Part shown: piece by piece, positions 42,305 through 50,994 of the stretch
How positions within the stretch are numbered: the first letter of the stretch is position 1
Layout of the letters: each line of letters opens with the position of its first letter
DNA from: Bradyrhizobium sp. CER78
GTDB lineage: Bacteria > Pseudomonadota > Alphaproteobacteria > Rhizobiales > Xanthobacteraceae
Reading direction: 5' to 3'
NCBI RefSeq assembly: GCF_029846235.1
Contig: NZ_JARVWP010000021.1
Span: 62,001-126,000 of the forward strand
DNA: 64,000 nt
The notes under the pieces: model-generated
Seen by the model: only the letters and a program-made list of their open reading frames with translations
The model's database searches: none
What the model was told of the DNA's origin: nothing
Made by a program: the position numbers and the translations under genes

Positions 42305-43605
42305 TGGGATCGCTGCGCGGCCGCCTGTTCGTCGGACTCACGGCGATTATTCTGCTGACGGGCGCCGTCGGCGGGATCCTGGCGTACCGGTGGGCCTACA
42401 GCGAAGCGATCGAGATGCAGGACTCCGTCCTGATCCAGATCGGCAGCTTTGCGCTGAGCGCTCCGCTCCGGCAGAGCCGCCCGGTCACCGGTGTCGATGC
42501 CGAAGCCGAGGTTGCCGTCGTCGAGCTGGGCGAGGCGTCGCGCGGCGCCACTGATGATCGCCGGCTGTGGGGTCTGACGGATGGGCTGCACAATGACGTC
42601 TATCACGGACAGCCGGTCCGCGTGCTGCTTCGGACGCGGCCGGACGGCAGCCGCTTCGCGGTGACGCAGCAGACCGAGATCCGCACCGAGATCGCGGGCG
42701 ACATGGCCGTGCGCACGCTGTTGCCGATCGCCGCGCTGGTGCCATGCCTGCTGCTGATGACCGCATTCGTGATCGCCCGATCGTTCCGGCCGATGTTGCG
42801 CCTCGCCGGCGATCTCGACGCGAGCAGGGTGGACGACATCGGCACGCTGCCGGCGACCGGCGCGCCAAGCGAGCTGCAGCCGTTCCTTGGCTCGATCAAC
42901 GGGTTGCTCCGGCGGACGCGCGTCATGATGGATCAGCAGCGGCGCTTCATCGCCGACGCGGCCCATGAACTTCGAACGCCGGTCACCGCGCTGAGTTTGC
43001 AGGCGGAAAATCTCGCCTCGCTCGACATGCCCGCGGAGACGCGCGACCGGCTCGATGCGTTGAAGAGCGGCATGCGGCGCACCAAGCATCTGCTCGAGCA
43101 ACTTCTGGCGCTGGCGCGTCAGGACGCCGCGCCGTCCACCGTGAACACCGCGGTGGAATTGGACAAGATGGCAAAGGGCGTCGTCGCCGATCTGCTGCCG
43201 GAGGCGGCGACGCGCAACATCGATCTCGGTTTTGCGACCGTTGAGGCGGTCGCAGTGAACGGTGATCCGACGTCCTTGATCTCGGCGATCCGGAACCTGG
43301 TCGAGAATGCGATCAAGTTCACGCCCAATGGTGGGGCTGTCGATCTCAGCGTCCATCGCGAGGACGCAATGGCGATCATCCAGATCGAGGACAGCGGGCC
43401 GGGAATCCCGCCGCAGGATCTGGCGCGGACCGGCGAGCCGTTCTTTCGCGGCGGCCAGCCGAGCGGCGAAGGGGCGGGGCTCGGGCTCTCGATCGTGAAG
43501 CGAATTGTCGATCGTGCCACAGGTTCGATCCTGTTCGAGAATGTCACCGGCGCCGGACGCTCGGGCCTGCGCGTGACGGTCAAGCTGCCGGTGGCCGATC
43601 CGTAA
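42301..43605 (+). CDS. Sensor histidine kinase
   Basis: A 434-residue membrane kinase: helix 1 (about 8-28), a periplasmic sensor region (about 30-140), helix 2 (about 140-162), then a HAMP-like linker. The dimerisation helix has the phospho-acceptor His (ADAAHELRTPVTALS, about residue 222). The ATPase domain shows N (NLVENAIKF), G1 (IEDSGPGIPP), F and G2 (GAGLGLSIVKR) boxes. It phosphorylates the upstream regulator; the start overlaps that gene's stop (ATGA). The stimulus is unknown; the sensor region is of the QseC/TctE-like type. Confidence 0.93.
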   Translation: MMGSLRGRLFVGLTAIILLTGAVGGILAYRWAYSEAIEMQDSVLIQIGSFALSAPLRQSRPVTGVDAEAEVAVVELGEASRGATDDRRLWGLTDGLHNDVYHGQPVRVLLRTRPDGSRFAVTQQTEIRTEIAGDMAVRTLLPIAALVPCLLLMTAFVIARSFRPMLRLAGDLDASRVDDIGTLPATGAPSELQPFLGSINGLLRRTRVMMDQQRRFIADAAHELRTPVTALSLQAENLASLDMPAETRDRLDALKSGMRRTKHLLEQLLALARQDAAPSTVNTAVELDKMAKGVVADLLPEAATRNIDLGFATVEAVAVNGDPTSLISAIRNLVENAIKFTPNGGAVDLSVHREDAMAIIQIEDSGPGIPPQDLARTGEPFFRGGQPSGEGAGLGLSIVKRIVDRATGSILFENVTGAGRSGLRVTVKLPVADP

Positions 43606-43737
43606 CGCCGGGCGGCCGGCAAAATGCGGCAAAGCGCGCGGCATCATTGCCATTGCGTCTTGAGACCCGCGCCGCTTATCGCTACCAGTGCAGTCCGAAA
43701 GCGATGCCCGGGCGCATTGGAGATAAGGACGTTTCTC

Positions 43738-44550
43738 ATGGCAAACACCACGGCGGAGCTTGAAGCGCTCCTGATGCAGCGGTCGCTGACCGATCCGCAG
43801 CTCTTGGCGAAAGCGGAGGCCGCGCCGGACTTCCGCATCCTGCCGGATGCCACGGTCGTCAAGATCGGCGGCCAGAGCGTGATCGACCGCGGCCGCGCCG
43901 CCGTCTATCCGCTGGTGGACGAGATCGTCGCGGCTCGCAAGGCGCACAAGCTGTTGATCGGGACCGGTGCCGGCACCCGCGCCCGGCATCTCTACTCGAT
44001 CGCGGCCGGGCTTCGGCTGCCGGCCGGCGTGCTCTCGCAACTCGGCGCCTCGGTCGCCGATCAGAATGCGGTGATGCTCGGCCAGCTGCTGGCCAAGCAC
44101 GGCATCTCCGCGGTCAGCGGCGCCGGTCTGTCGGCGGTGCCGCTTTATCTCGCCGAGGTCAACGCCGTGATCTTCAGCGGCATGCCGCCTTACGGGCTGT
44201 GGATGCGGCCCGCGGCCGAGGGCATGATCCCGCCCTATCGCACCGACGCCGGATGCTTCCTGGTTGCCGAACAGTTCGGCTGCAAGGCGATGATTTATGT
44301 GAAGGACGAGAACGGTCTCTACACCGCGAACCCGAAGACCTCAAAGGGCGCGACCTTCATTCCAAAAATATCGGTCGCCGAGATGAAGGCAAAGGGATTG
44401 CAGGATTCGATCCTCGAATTCCCGGTGCTCGATCTGCTCGCCTCCGCGCGCCATGTCCGCCAGGTGCAGGTCATCAATGGCCTCGTCCCCGGCAATCTCA
44501 CCCGCGCGCTCGCGGGCGAGCATGTCGGCACCATCATCACCGCGAACTGA
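43738..44550 (+). CDS. mosB: Molybdenum storage protein beta subunit
   Basis: A 270-residue amino-acid-kinase-fold protein. From memory it resembles Azotobacter vinelandii MosB nearly throughout: MANTTAELEALLMQRSLTDP, ATVVKIGGQSVIDRGRAAVY, GTGAGTRARHLYSIAAGL, FSGMPPYGLWMRPAAEGMIP, ILEFPVLDLLASARHV. MosA and MosB form an (alpha-beta)3 hexamer that packs about a hundred Mo or W atoms as polyoxometalate, loaded with ATP. ATG at 43738 is chosen by this match. mosA follows 14 bases downstream. The kinase-like nucleotide site (KIGG) is present. Confidence 0.9.
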   Translation: MANTTAELEALLMQRSLTDPQLLAKAEAAPDFRILPDATVVKIGGQSVIDRGRAAVYPLVDEIVAARKAHKLLIGTGAGTRARHLYSIAAGLRLPAGVLSQLGASVADQNAVMLGQLLAKHGISAVSGAGLSAVPLYLAEVNAVIFSGMPPYGLWMRPAAEGMIPPYRTDAGCFLVAEQFGCKAMIYVKDENGLYTANPKTSKGATFIPKISVAEMKAKGLQDSILEFPVLDLLASARHVRQVQVINGLVPGNLTRALAGEHVGTIITAN

Positions 44551-44564
44551 GCAGAGACACGACC

Positions 44565-45389
44565 ATGGATGACACCATCAAGCACGTCGCTTCGCCGCTC
44601 GCGCGCCAGACCCTGCTCGACAGCGATCTCACCCGTCCCGTCGCCGGCGGACGCCCGATCCCGCTGCTGCCATGGGTGCAGGTGATCAAGATCGGCGGCC
44701 GCTCCATCATGGATCGCGGCCATGAGGCGATCCTGCCGATCGTCGACGAATTGCGCTCGCTGCTGCCCGAGCACCGCATGCTGATCCTGACCGGCGCAGG
44801 CGTCCGCGCCCGCCATCTCTACAGCGTCGGTCTCGACCTCGGATTGCCGGTCGGCTCGCTTCAGCCGCTCGCGGCCAGCGAGGCCGGGCAGAACGGCCAT
44901 ATCCTCGGCTGCCTGCTCGCGCCGGAGGGCGTGTCCTATATCGAGCATCCGACCATCGCGAGCCAGCTCGCGATCCATCTCTCCGCATCGCGCGCGGTGG
45001 TGGGCAGCGCCTTCCCGCCCTATCACCATCACGAGTTTCCGAACTCGCGCATCCCGTTGCATCGGGCCGACACCGGCGCGTTCTTGCTCGCCGATGCGCT
45101 CGGCGCCGCCGGGCTGACCATCGTGGAGGATGTCGACGGCGTCTACACCGACGATCCCAATGGTCCCGAGGCTAAGAAGGCGCAGCTGCTGCGCGAGACG
45201 AGCTTCGCGGATCTCGCCAAGCTGAAGGGGACGCTGCCGTTCGATCCCGCACTGCTCGAGGTGATGGCCAATGCGCGGCACATCGAGCGCGTGCAGGTCG
45301 TGAACGGCCTGGCTCCCGGCCGGCTCACCGCCGCGCTGCGCGGTCAGCATGTCGGATCGATCATCCGCACCGGCGCGCGCCCAGCCTGA
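44565..45389 (+). CDS. mosA: Molybdenum storage protein alpha subunit
   Basis: A 274-residue partner of mosB, also amino-acid-kinase fold. It resembles A. vinelandii MosA: IKHVASPLARQTLLDSDLTR, ILTGAGVRARHLYSVGLDLG, ASEAGQNGHILGCLL, VVGSAFPPYHHHEFPNSRIP (histidine cluster that nucleates molybdate clusters) and ARHIERVQVVNGLAPGRLTA. ATG at 44565. The closest relative outside this pair is UMP kinase, but the PPYHHHEF motif and pairing decide for Mo storage. The ModE-like gene at 57550 is the only other Mo-related gene in view. Confidence 0.9.
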   Translation: MDDTIKHVASPLARQTLLDSDLTRPVAGGRPIPLLPWVQVIKIGGRSIMDRGHEAILPIVDELRSLLPEHRMLILTGAGVRARHLYSVGLDLGLPVGSLQPLAASEAGQNGHILGCLLAPEGVSYIEHPTIASQLAIHLSASRAVVGSAFPPYHHHEFPNSRIPLHRADTGAFLLADALGAAGLTIVEDVDGVYTDDPNGPEAKKAQLLRETSFADLAKLKGTLPFDPALLEVMANARHIERVQVVNGLAPGRLTAALRGQHVGSIIRTGARPA

Positions 45390-45432
45390 TCCCGAATGCA
45401 ATGGTCGCGCGCTGGGTCCGCCTGGCGCGCGA

Positions 45433-45828
45433 TTACTTGATCGTCGCGTGCACGGTGATGACCGAGGTGCCGGAGGCCTTCGGCCCCTTGCCCGTCGCCT
45501 TGATGGCAAAGCTGTCGCTGCCCTTGTACTTGGCCTTGGCCCTGTACTCGAACGTCGACGGGTTGATCTTCTTCAATTTGCCATAGGCCGGCTTCTGCGA
45601 GATCGACGAATCCGTCACCGTGCCGCGGATTCCGATCGGGATCTGGCAGCTTTCGCCGGAGGCGATGTCGATATCGCCGGTCGAGTTCTCGCCCCAATCC
45701 GCCAATGTCACCGACATCGAGCATTCCGGCACAGCCTGCGCCGACAGCGCCGGCGTGACACCTGATGCTGCAAGGACGAGCGCCAGGGCGGCTCTCCCTG
45801 ACGACCGCGTGACGATACTCATTTTCAT
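45433..45828 (-). CDS. Secreted protein with Ig-like beta-sandwich C-terminus
   Basis: A 131-residue exported protein; signal peptide MKMSIVTRSSGRAALALVLA to about SAQA. The mature part contains LKKINPSTFEYRAKAKYKGS then DSFAIKATGKG, SVITVHATIK, the strand pattern of a bacterial Ig-like/cadherin-like domain, with one disulfide pair (ECSM ... SCQI). ATG at 45828; the 90-codon upstream extension is not protein-like. Convergent with mosA (43 bp). Confidence 0.75.
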   Translation of the reverse strand: MKMSIVTRSSGRAALALVLAASGVTPALSAQAVPECSMSVTLADWGENSTGDIDIASGESCQIPIGIRGTVTDSSISQKPAYGKLKKINPSTFEYRAKAKYKGSDSFAIKATGKGPKASGTSVITVHATIK

Positions 45829-46019
45829 GCAAGGCCCACTGCTGAAGATTTCGCACAGGAATCCTGCAACGCCGGAGCAGGGGTGGCAAGGACTTCGACT
45901 CAGTTGTGTGACACGTATTGAAATGCGTGGGCGCTTGTTGTGCCGCCGAAGCGTCCCCATCATCATCGCAGCCCGATCTGATCGGGACACATTCGTTCGC
46001 ATGACAAGGAAGGGTTCCC

Positions 46020-46385
46020 ATGGCTGAAGGCAACCAGGCAAACGCCCGGCAGGCCGGATTTGCCGGCGTGACGCGCAAGACCCTCGAGCGTCTTGCATTG
46101 CCCGGCGATCACCGCGAGCTCGTCGTTGCCGAGGTGACCTATCCGCCCGGCGGCGTTGCTCCGCTGCACCGCCATCCGGTCGGCGGCGTGGTCTTCATCG
46201 TCGAAGGCACCGCCGAGTCCGCCTATGGCGACGAGGCCCCGCGACAATATCGGGCCGGCGAGACCTTGCAGGATCGCGCTGACGTTCCGCACACGCTGTT
46301 TCGCAATTGCGACCCGGAACGGCCGCTGCGCTTCCTGACCATCTACGCGCTCGAACCCGGGCGCGCCTACACGATGGAGCCGTGA
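46020..46385 (+). CDS. Cupin-domain protein
   Basis: A 121-residue single cupin. Motif 1: PPGGVAPLHRHPVGGVVFIV plus EG (His, His, Glu metal ligands); motif 2: DVPHTLFRNCDPERPLRFL. It could be a small metal-dependent dioxygenase, isomerase or sensor; cupins of this size are not functionally resolved by sequence. Stands alone, convergent with the desaturase gene (24 bp). Confidence 0.85.
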   Translation: MAEGNQANARQAGFAGVTRKTLERLALPGDHRELVVAEVTYPPGGVAPLHRHPVGGVVFIVEGTAESAYGDEAPRQYRAGETLQDRADVPHTLFRNCDPERPLRFLTIYALEPGRAYTMEP

Positions 46386-46409
46386 GGCCCGCGAGGTTTG
46401 ATGCAAATA

Positions 46410-47585
46410 CTACCGTTTATTCGCTTGCGGTTTTGGGGTTGCTCCGGCCAGCGCAGGTGGAACGGCCAGGAGCAGGCAAACCGATTCCACCAGGAGCTCA
46501 TGTGCACGATCGACGATATCGTCCAATGAACTCGTCCTCGCGAACATGGCCTGGGCTTCCGCCAGCAACCGCTCACGCGTCGGGATGCTGGGCAGATGCA
46601 GGTCGGCGCGATGCTGTAACAAGACAAGCGCCTCTCGCACCGACAGTCCGGTTTCGTGGACCGACGACTTGATGGCCTGCGCGATGTATTCGGGATTGAA
46701 GCGACCAGCGAGCTGCTCGGCCGTTCGCTTGATCACACGTGATCCCAGGCGTTGCTCGTTGCGGAGAACCTGCGCGGGCGGCGCCTTGAGATCCCAGACG
46801 ATACCGAGCCAGGACAAGGCCACCAGAACATAATAGGTCGCGTCGATCTCCCACCAGCGGAAGCCTTGCCGCGCGCTGCTTTGGTAGGCGTGGTGATTGT
46901 TGTGCCAACCCTCACCCATCGTAACCAGCGCCAGCAGCCAATTGTTGCGGGAGTCATCACCCGTCACATAGTGCTTGCGTCCGTGAACATGTGCGAGGGA
47001 GTTGATGCAAAACGTTGCGTGATACAGCAGCACCGTGCTCCAGAAGAAACCGGCCAGAAGCCCCGGCCATCCGGCAATGAGGAAGCATAGACCTGCGACC
47101 ACGACCGCCGGCAAGACCTCGAATTTGTGCAGCCACGTCAACTCCGGATACGAGGCAAGGTCCGAAACTTTCGTCAGGTCGGTTGCATCGTGCTCTCGAT
47201 AGAAAATCCAGCCGAGATGACTGTACACGAAGCCTTTGTGACGGGGTGAATGCACATCCTGCTCGGTGTCCGAATGAAGGTGGTGATGTCGATGTTTCGC
47301 AGCCCACCAGAGGACGCTTTTCTGGCCGCTGCTTTGGGCAAGGAATGCGAGGACGAACTGAAACACCCGGCTCGTCGCGTAAGCTCGATGCGAGAAGTAC
47401 CGATGATATCCGGCCGTGATCGCAAACATGCGCAGCCAATACAGCGCGACGCAGATTGCGATTGCCGGCCCTGAGACGCCCGACCAGATCGCCGCCAGAC
47501 ACCCGACGTGGACCAGCAGGAACGGGAGCACCTGCGGATACATGATGTCGTCGTGTTGCGGTTCTGGATCGATATTGGTGGACAC
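46410..47585 (-). CDS. Acyl-CoA/acyl-lipid desaturase (delta-9 type)
   Basis: A 391-residue integral membrane di-iron desaturase. Three histidine boxes are intact: HRYFSH (61-66), HRHHH (98-102) and HNNHH (228-232), with hydrophobic pairs between. It would introduce a cis double bond into fatty acyl chains, adjusting membrane fluidity. The region after about residue 285 is a charged helical extension of roughly 100 residues (e.g. VREALVLLQHRADLHLPSIP) not needed for the core fold. ATG at 47585. TetR gene upstream in the same direction. Confidence 0.92.
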   Translation of the reverse strand: MSTNIDPEPQHDDIMYPQVLPFLLVHVGCLAAIWSGVSGPAIAICVALYWLRMFAITAGYHRYFSHRAYATSRVFQFVLAFLAQSSGQKSVLWWAAKHRHHHLHSDTEQDVHSPRHKGFVYSHLGWIFYREHDATDLTKVSDLASYPELTWLHKFEVLPAVVVAGLCFLIAGWPGLLAGFFWSTVLLYHATFCINSLAHVHGRKHYVTGDDSRNNWLLALVTMGEGWHNNHHAYQSSARQGFRWWEIDATYYVLVALSWLGIVWDLKAPPAQVLRNEQRLGSRVIKRTAEQLAGRFNPEYIAQAIKSSVHETGLSVREALVLLQHRADLHLPSIPTRERLLAEAQAMFARTSSLDDIVDRAHELLVESVCLLLAVPPALAGATPKPQANKR

Positions 47586-47682
47586 GCTCGTGACCTCGAT
47601 TGCTGCAATGTGCGGGACGTCTCACCGGCGGACGGTTCAAGTCGCGGTCTCGGCGGACATTGCGCGTGGTGTGACAAAGAGA

Positions 47683-47709
47683 ACCCCGCGCCGGTCGACC
47701 AGTCGCGGG
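47683..47709 (-). terminator. Hairpin after the TetR gene (minus strand)
   Basis: CCCCGCG (47683-47689) and CGCGGGG (47703-47709) form a 7-base stem. Read on the minus strand it is followed by TTCTCTTTGT, a weak T-rich tract. It lies in the otherwise featureless 288-base gap between the TetR and desaturase genes, so it may end the tetR transcript. Confidence 0.4.
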
Positions 47710-47873
47710 GGCGCGAAAATCTGAAACTTAGCTAGTACATCCGTGGTCAAAGCGATATGGCGCAGATTACCGCAGCGCGCGAAGATTTTCCGCAGCGAAT
47801 TTGCCAGTCCGGCGGCCTGCAAGCCGTCGACCTGACCACACATCGGACACATTGGGCGGTGCGGGCACGTGCG

Positions 47874-48482
47874 CTACTCCTTCTTCGCCGTCAGCCCGTC
47901 GACCATCGCGCGCGTCAATGTCGCGATCTCGCTGCGTAGTTGGCCGATCGGCACGGCGATCAACTTGTGCTCCAGTCCGAGCGCGACCATGCCATGCACG
48001 GCGGAGAACAGGCTGCGCGCGGTGACGCCGAGTTGCGCCGGCGAGCGCTGCGGAAACAACGCGGCGAGCGGCTTGTAGATGTGGCGGAACAATTCCATCT
48101 GCTCGGTGATCGCCCATTCCGGCACCGGCTTGCCGGGTTGCATGCGATGCTCGAACAGCGCGCGCCACAGTTCGAGATTGTCGGCGGCGAAGTCGCAATA
48201 GGCGACCGCGATCCGCACCAGCATCTCGCGCGGCGCCGCCACTCCGCCGATCTCGGCCAGCGACAGCGAGGCGTCCAGCCGGGCCAGCGTGCGTGAGCCG
48301 ACCCGCAGGATCAGCTCATCGACATCCTCGACCAGATTGTAGACGCCGCCGTTGGCGACCCCGATTTCCTGGGCCAGTTCGCGGGTTTTCAGGCCACCGA
48401 GACCTTTCGCCGCAATCGCCCGTTCCGCTGCCTCGATCAGCGCTTCGCGCAGTTTTGCCCGTCGTTCCAATGCCTTGGACAT
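47874..48482 (-). CDS. TetR-family transcriptional regulator
   Basis: A 202-residue TetR protein: helix-turn-helix LKTRELAQEIGVANGGVYNL (about 30-50) and a C-terminal WHG-type ligand domain (LWRALFEHRMQPGKPVPEWA). Its divergent neighbour is a PspA-like gene; three copies of TGAGCNNNGCTCA lie between them. It therefore probably represses the PspA/YiaAB genes and itself in response to a membrane-active ligand. Confidence 0.9.
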   Translation of the reverse strand: MSKALERRAKLREALIEAAERAIAAKGLGGLKTRELAQEIGVANGGVYNLVEDVDELILRVGSRTLARLDASLSLAEIGGVAAPREMLVRIAVAYCDFAADNLELWRALFEHRMQPGKPVPEWAITEQMELFRHIYKPLAALFPQRSPAQLGVTARSLFSAVHGMVALGLEHKLIAVPIGQLRSEIATLTRAMVDGLTAKKE

Positions 48483-48508
48483 GTTTCACCCACCGTTAAC
48501 CACAAGGC

Positions 48509-48577
48509 TGAGCGCCGCTCAAATAATTCTTGAGCAATGCTCATTATGTGGTACAAGAGATTCATGAGCGATGCTCA
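48509..48577. promoter_or_regulatory. Three TGAGC-N3-GCTCA operators between tetR and the pspA-like gene
   Basis: Perfect palindromes at 48509-48521 (centre GCC), 48531-48543 (centre AAT) and 48565-48577 (centre GAT; arms extend to ATGAGC/GCTCAT). Start-to-start distances are 22 and 34 bases. The third ends 17 bases before the pspA-like ATG and the first begins 27 bases from the tetR start. The array covers the whole divergent promoter region. Confidence 0.8.
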
Positions 48578-48594
48578 TAACAGGGAGCGATCAA

Positions 48595-49290
48595 ATGTTC
48601 AAAACTGTTTTGACAATTTTCCGCGGCAGCGTGGCGGCGGCCGAGGAGGAACTGCAAGACCGGACCGCGCTGGTCGTCCTCGACCAGCAGATGCGCGACG
48701 CGGCCGCCGCGGTCGACCGCTCGAAGCGGACGCTGGCGCTCGCCATCGCAGGCGACGCGCAGGAGGGCCGGCGGCTCGAGGCCACCAACGGGAGGATCGC
48801 CGATCTCGAGGTGCGCGCTTCGGCGGCGCTCGAGGGCGGCCGCGAAGACCTCGCCCGCGAAGCCGCGCAGGCGATCGCCAACCTCGAGGCCGAACGCGAT
48901 GCCGCAATGACCGCGCGCACGCTGTTCGCCACCGAAATCACCCGGCTGAAGCGCCACGTTGCCAATGCCGAGGCGCGGATTGCCGAGCTGGATCGCGGCC
49001 GGCGCCTCGCACGTGCCTCGGAGGCGGTGCGTTCGCTGCGCCGGAGCGGCATCGAGGCTGCGCGGCCCTACGAGTCGACGCTGCCGGAAGCCGAGGCGAC
49101 GCTGAAGCGGCTGCGCGAGCGGCAGATGGAGATCCAGGCGGCCGATGACGCGCTGTTCGAGATCGATACCGCCTCGGGACCGGTCGTCATCGCCGAGAAA
49201 CTCGCGGAGCAGGGTTTTGGTCCGCGGATGAAATCGACTGCCGACGACGTGCTGGCGCGGCTGAAAGCCAAGCGCCCGCCGGCCGCCTGA
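48595..49290 (+). CDS. PspA/IM30-family membrane-stress protein
   Basis: A 231-residue, almost entirely coiled-coil protein of the PspA/Vipp1 (ESCRT-III-like) family: N-terminal amphipathic helix MFKTVLTIFRGSVAAAEEEL, then long heptad helices (AIANLEAERDAAMTARTLFA; AEATLKRLRERQMEIQAADD). It would bind stressed inner membrane. ATG at 48595 follows GGGAGCGA. Repressed, by inference, by the divergent TetR protein. A YiaAB gene follows 56 bp downstream. Confidence 0.85.
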   Translation: MFKTVLTIFRGSVAAAEEELQDRTALVVLDQQMRDAAAAVDRSKRTLALAIAGDAQEGRRLEATNGRIADLEVRASAALEGGREDLAREAAQAIANLEAERDAAMTARTLFATEITRLKRHVANAEARIAELDRGRRLARASEAVRSLRRSGIEAARPYESTLPEAEATLKRLRERQMEIQAADDALFEIDTASGPVVIAEKLAEQGFGPRMKSTADDVLARLKAKRPPAA

Positions 49291-49346
49291 CATTTCACGC
49301 CTGCAACTGAACCATCTTCAAACCTCGCAACATCAAGGAGACGACC

Positions 49347-49622
49347 ATGAACCAGACCATCCAACCCCACAGCGGCGCCTGGGTCACCTTCACCTACGCG
49401 TCCTTTGCGGCTTCCGCCTTCCTCGTCGCCATCGGCGTGTTCTTCCTGCCGATCAGCCCCTGGATGCAGGGCTATCTGACGATGGGCATCGTGATGCTGA
49501 TCCAGACCTGCATCACGCTGACCAAGACCGTGCGCGACAACCACGAGAGCAGCAGGCTCGTGAACCGCATCGAGGACGCCAAGGCCGAGCGCCTGCTGAT
49601 GGAAGTCTCCAAGGCGGGTTGA
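49347..49622 (+). CDS. YiaA/YiaB-type small inner membrane protein
   Basis: A 91-residue protein with two membrane helices (about 12-35 and 40-62; WVTFTYASFAASAFLVAIGV and GYLTMGIVMLIQTCITLTKT) followed by RDNHESSRLVNRIEDAK. This is the YiaAB two-helix domain, seen elsewhere next to PspA genes. ATG follows AAGGAGACGACC. Likely co-transcribed with the pspA-like gene and acting at the membrane with it. Confidence 0.88.
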   Translation: MNQTIQPHSGAWVTFTYASFAASAFLVAIGVFFLPISPWMQGYLTMGIVMLIQTCITLTKTVRDNHESSRLVNRIEDAKAERLLMEVSKAG

Positions 49623-49712
49623 GGAGTGGCCTGAGCCGGACCCAAGACGAAGGCGGCGGGTGTTCTTCAGCCGCCGATTTCGTCCCAAGACGCGAACTCC
49701 CGATCCCCTCCA

Positions 49713-49799
49713 CGTCATTGCGAGGAGCGATAGCGACGAAGCAATCCATCGCGCACCATACGCGGAACGATGGATTGCTTCGCTTCGCTCGCAATGACG
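49713..49799. repeat. Dispersed palindromic repeat, CGTCATTGCGAG family (copy 1)
   Basis: Begins CGTCATTGCGAGGAGCGA and ends with the inverse CGCTCGCAATGACG; the inner GAAGCAATCCATCG / CGATGGATTGCTTC pair also matches. Related copies are at 55719 and 59171. It occupies most of the 316-base gap between the YiaAB gene and the E1/nitroreductase operon; no gene is seen there. Confidence 0.9.
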
Positions 49800-49938
49800 G
49801 GTGGATAGAATTGCGTCCTTACACCCAACTTGTTCCGTTTCCGGAAGGCCTTGTTTACCCTGCGGCAAACAGCGTCAGGTTGCGCTCATGGCTCCTTAAC
49901 AGGGGCGAGTGCAGAGATCACGCCCGAGGGACAGAGAA

Positions 49939-50994
49939 ATGGCGTCCACGGATGATCCGACCCCGGCTTCGCGCGGCGGCAGGGGTTTTGCGAAGGCGCG
50001 CGCGGCCCTTGATGGCCTGCGCAGCCATGCCGGCTTCTGGCTGAAGGCGCTGTCGCAGCCGACCATCGATCTCACCCTGCGCACCCAGGCCGGCCAGCGC
50101 ACCCGGATCGTCGAGTCGCCGGGGCTGTCGCTGTCGAAGGACGAGCTCGACGCGCTGGTCGGGCAGCTGCGCATCGTTGCCGCCAAGACGCTGCCCGAGG
50201 AGAGCCTGACCTACGGCATCTTCTCCGGCGAGCCGGAGCGGCTGTCGCGTGCTGTCATCACCCTGATCTCGGAGGAGGACACCGGCCGGCCAATCGCCTT
50301 CAACGCGCTGTCGGTGATGGACGTGCCGCTCGACGGCGAGCCCGTTGAAGTGACCCATCTCGGCCTCGTGATGGTCGATCCCGACGTGCGCGGGCAGGGG
50401 CTGTCCTGGGTGCTGTATGGCCTGACCGCGTTGGTGCTGTTCGCCCGCGACGGGCTGCGGCCGAAATGGATCTCCAACGTCACCCAGGTGCCGGCCGTGG
50501 TCGGCATGGTCAGCGACACCTTCTCGGACGTGTTTCCGTCGCCGCTGCCGGGCGCGCGGCAGAGTTTTGCACATCTGCAGCTCGCGCGCGGCATCATGGC
50601 AAAGCATCGCGCGGTGTTCGGCGTCGGCGAGGAGGCCGGCTTCGACGAGGCACGCTCGGTGATCACCAACGCCTATACCGGCGGCTCGGACGCGCTGAAG
50701 AAGACTTTTGAGATCGCACCGAAGCATCGCAATGCCGTCTACAACGAATTCTGCGAACGCGAGCTGGATTACGGCCCCGGCGACGATGTGCTGCAGCTCG
50801 GCCGCGTCGATCTCGCCGGTGCGCGCCGTTATGTCATGAGCGAGGTGCCCTCGGGCTCGCTGCCGGCATTGCTCGCAGCATCGGCGATGCTGGCGTTGCA
50901 GCGGCTGGTGCTGCCGGTGGTCTACTGGCTGGACGACAGCCGCGCCTTCGGCACGTTGCGGCCGCGCAAGCAGGACAGCGGGGCCGTGCGATGA
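49939..50994 (+). CDS. GNAT-like protein of the E1/nitroreductase operon
   Basis: A 351-residue protein of unrecognised specific family. Around residues 147-165 it reads GLVMVDPDVRGQGLSWVLYG, matching the acetyl-CoA-binding motif A (R/Q-x-x-G-x-G/A) of GNAT enzymes. The C-terminal part has one hydrophobic segment (LPALLAASAMLALQRLVLPV) that may touch the membrane. ATG at 49939 follows GAGGGACAGAGA. First gene of five that overlap by 4 bases; it overlaps the ThiF-like gene. The substrate is unknown. Confidence 0.7.
   Translation: MASTDDPTPASRGGRGFAKARAALDGLRSHAGFWLKALSQPTIDLTLRTQAGQRTRIVESPGLSLSKDELDALVGQLRIVAAKTLPEESLTYGIFSGEPERLSRAVITLISEEDTGRPIAFNALSVMDVPLDGEPVEVTHLGLVMVDPDVRGQGLSWVLYGLTALVLFARDGLRPKWISNVTQVPAVVGMVSDTFSDVFPSPLPGARQSFAHLQLARGIMAKHRAVFGVGEEAGFDEARSVITNAYTGGSDALKKTFEIAPKHRNAVYNEFCERELDYGPGDDVLQLGRVDLAGARRYVMSEVPSGSLPALLAASAMLALQRLVLPVVYWLDDSRAFGTLRPRKQDSGAVR

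Noticed and set aside
42175..44100. 641-codon minus-strand open frame opposite the response regulator, kinase and mosB
   Set aside because: Composition is that of a high-GC antisense shadow; the opposite strand has three recognised genes.
47637..47852. 71-codon minus-strand frame beginning MCPMCGQVDG between desaturase and TetR genes
   Set aside because: The CxxC start is suggestive, but there is no ribosome site, and a hairpin that looks like a terminator lies inside it.
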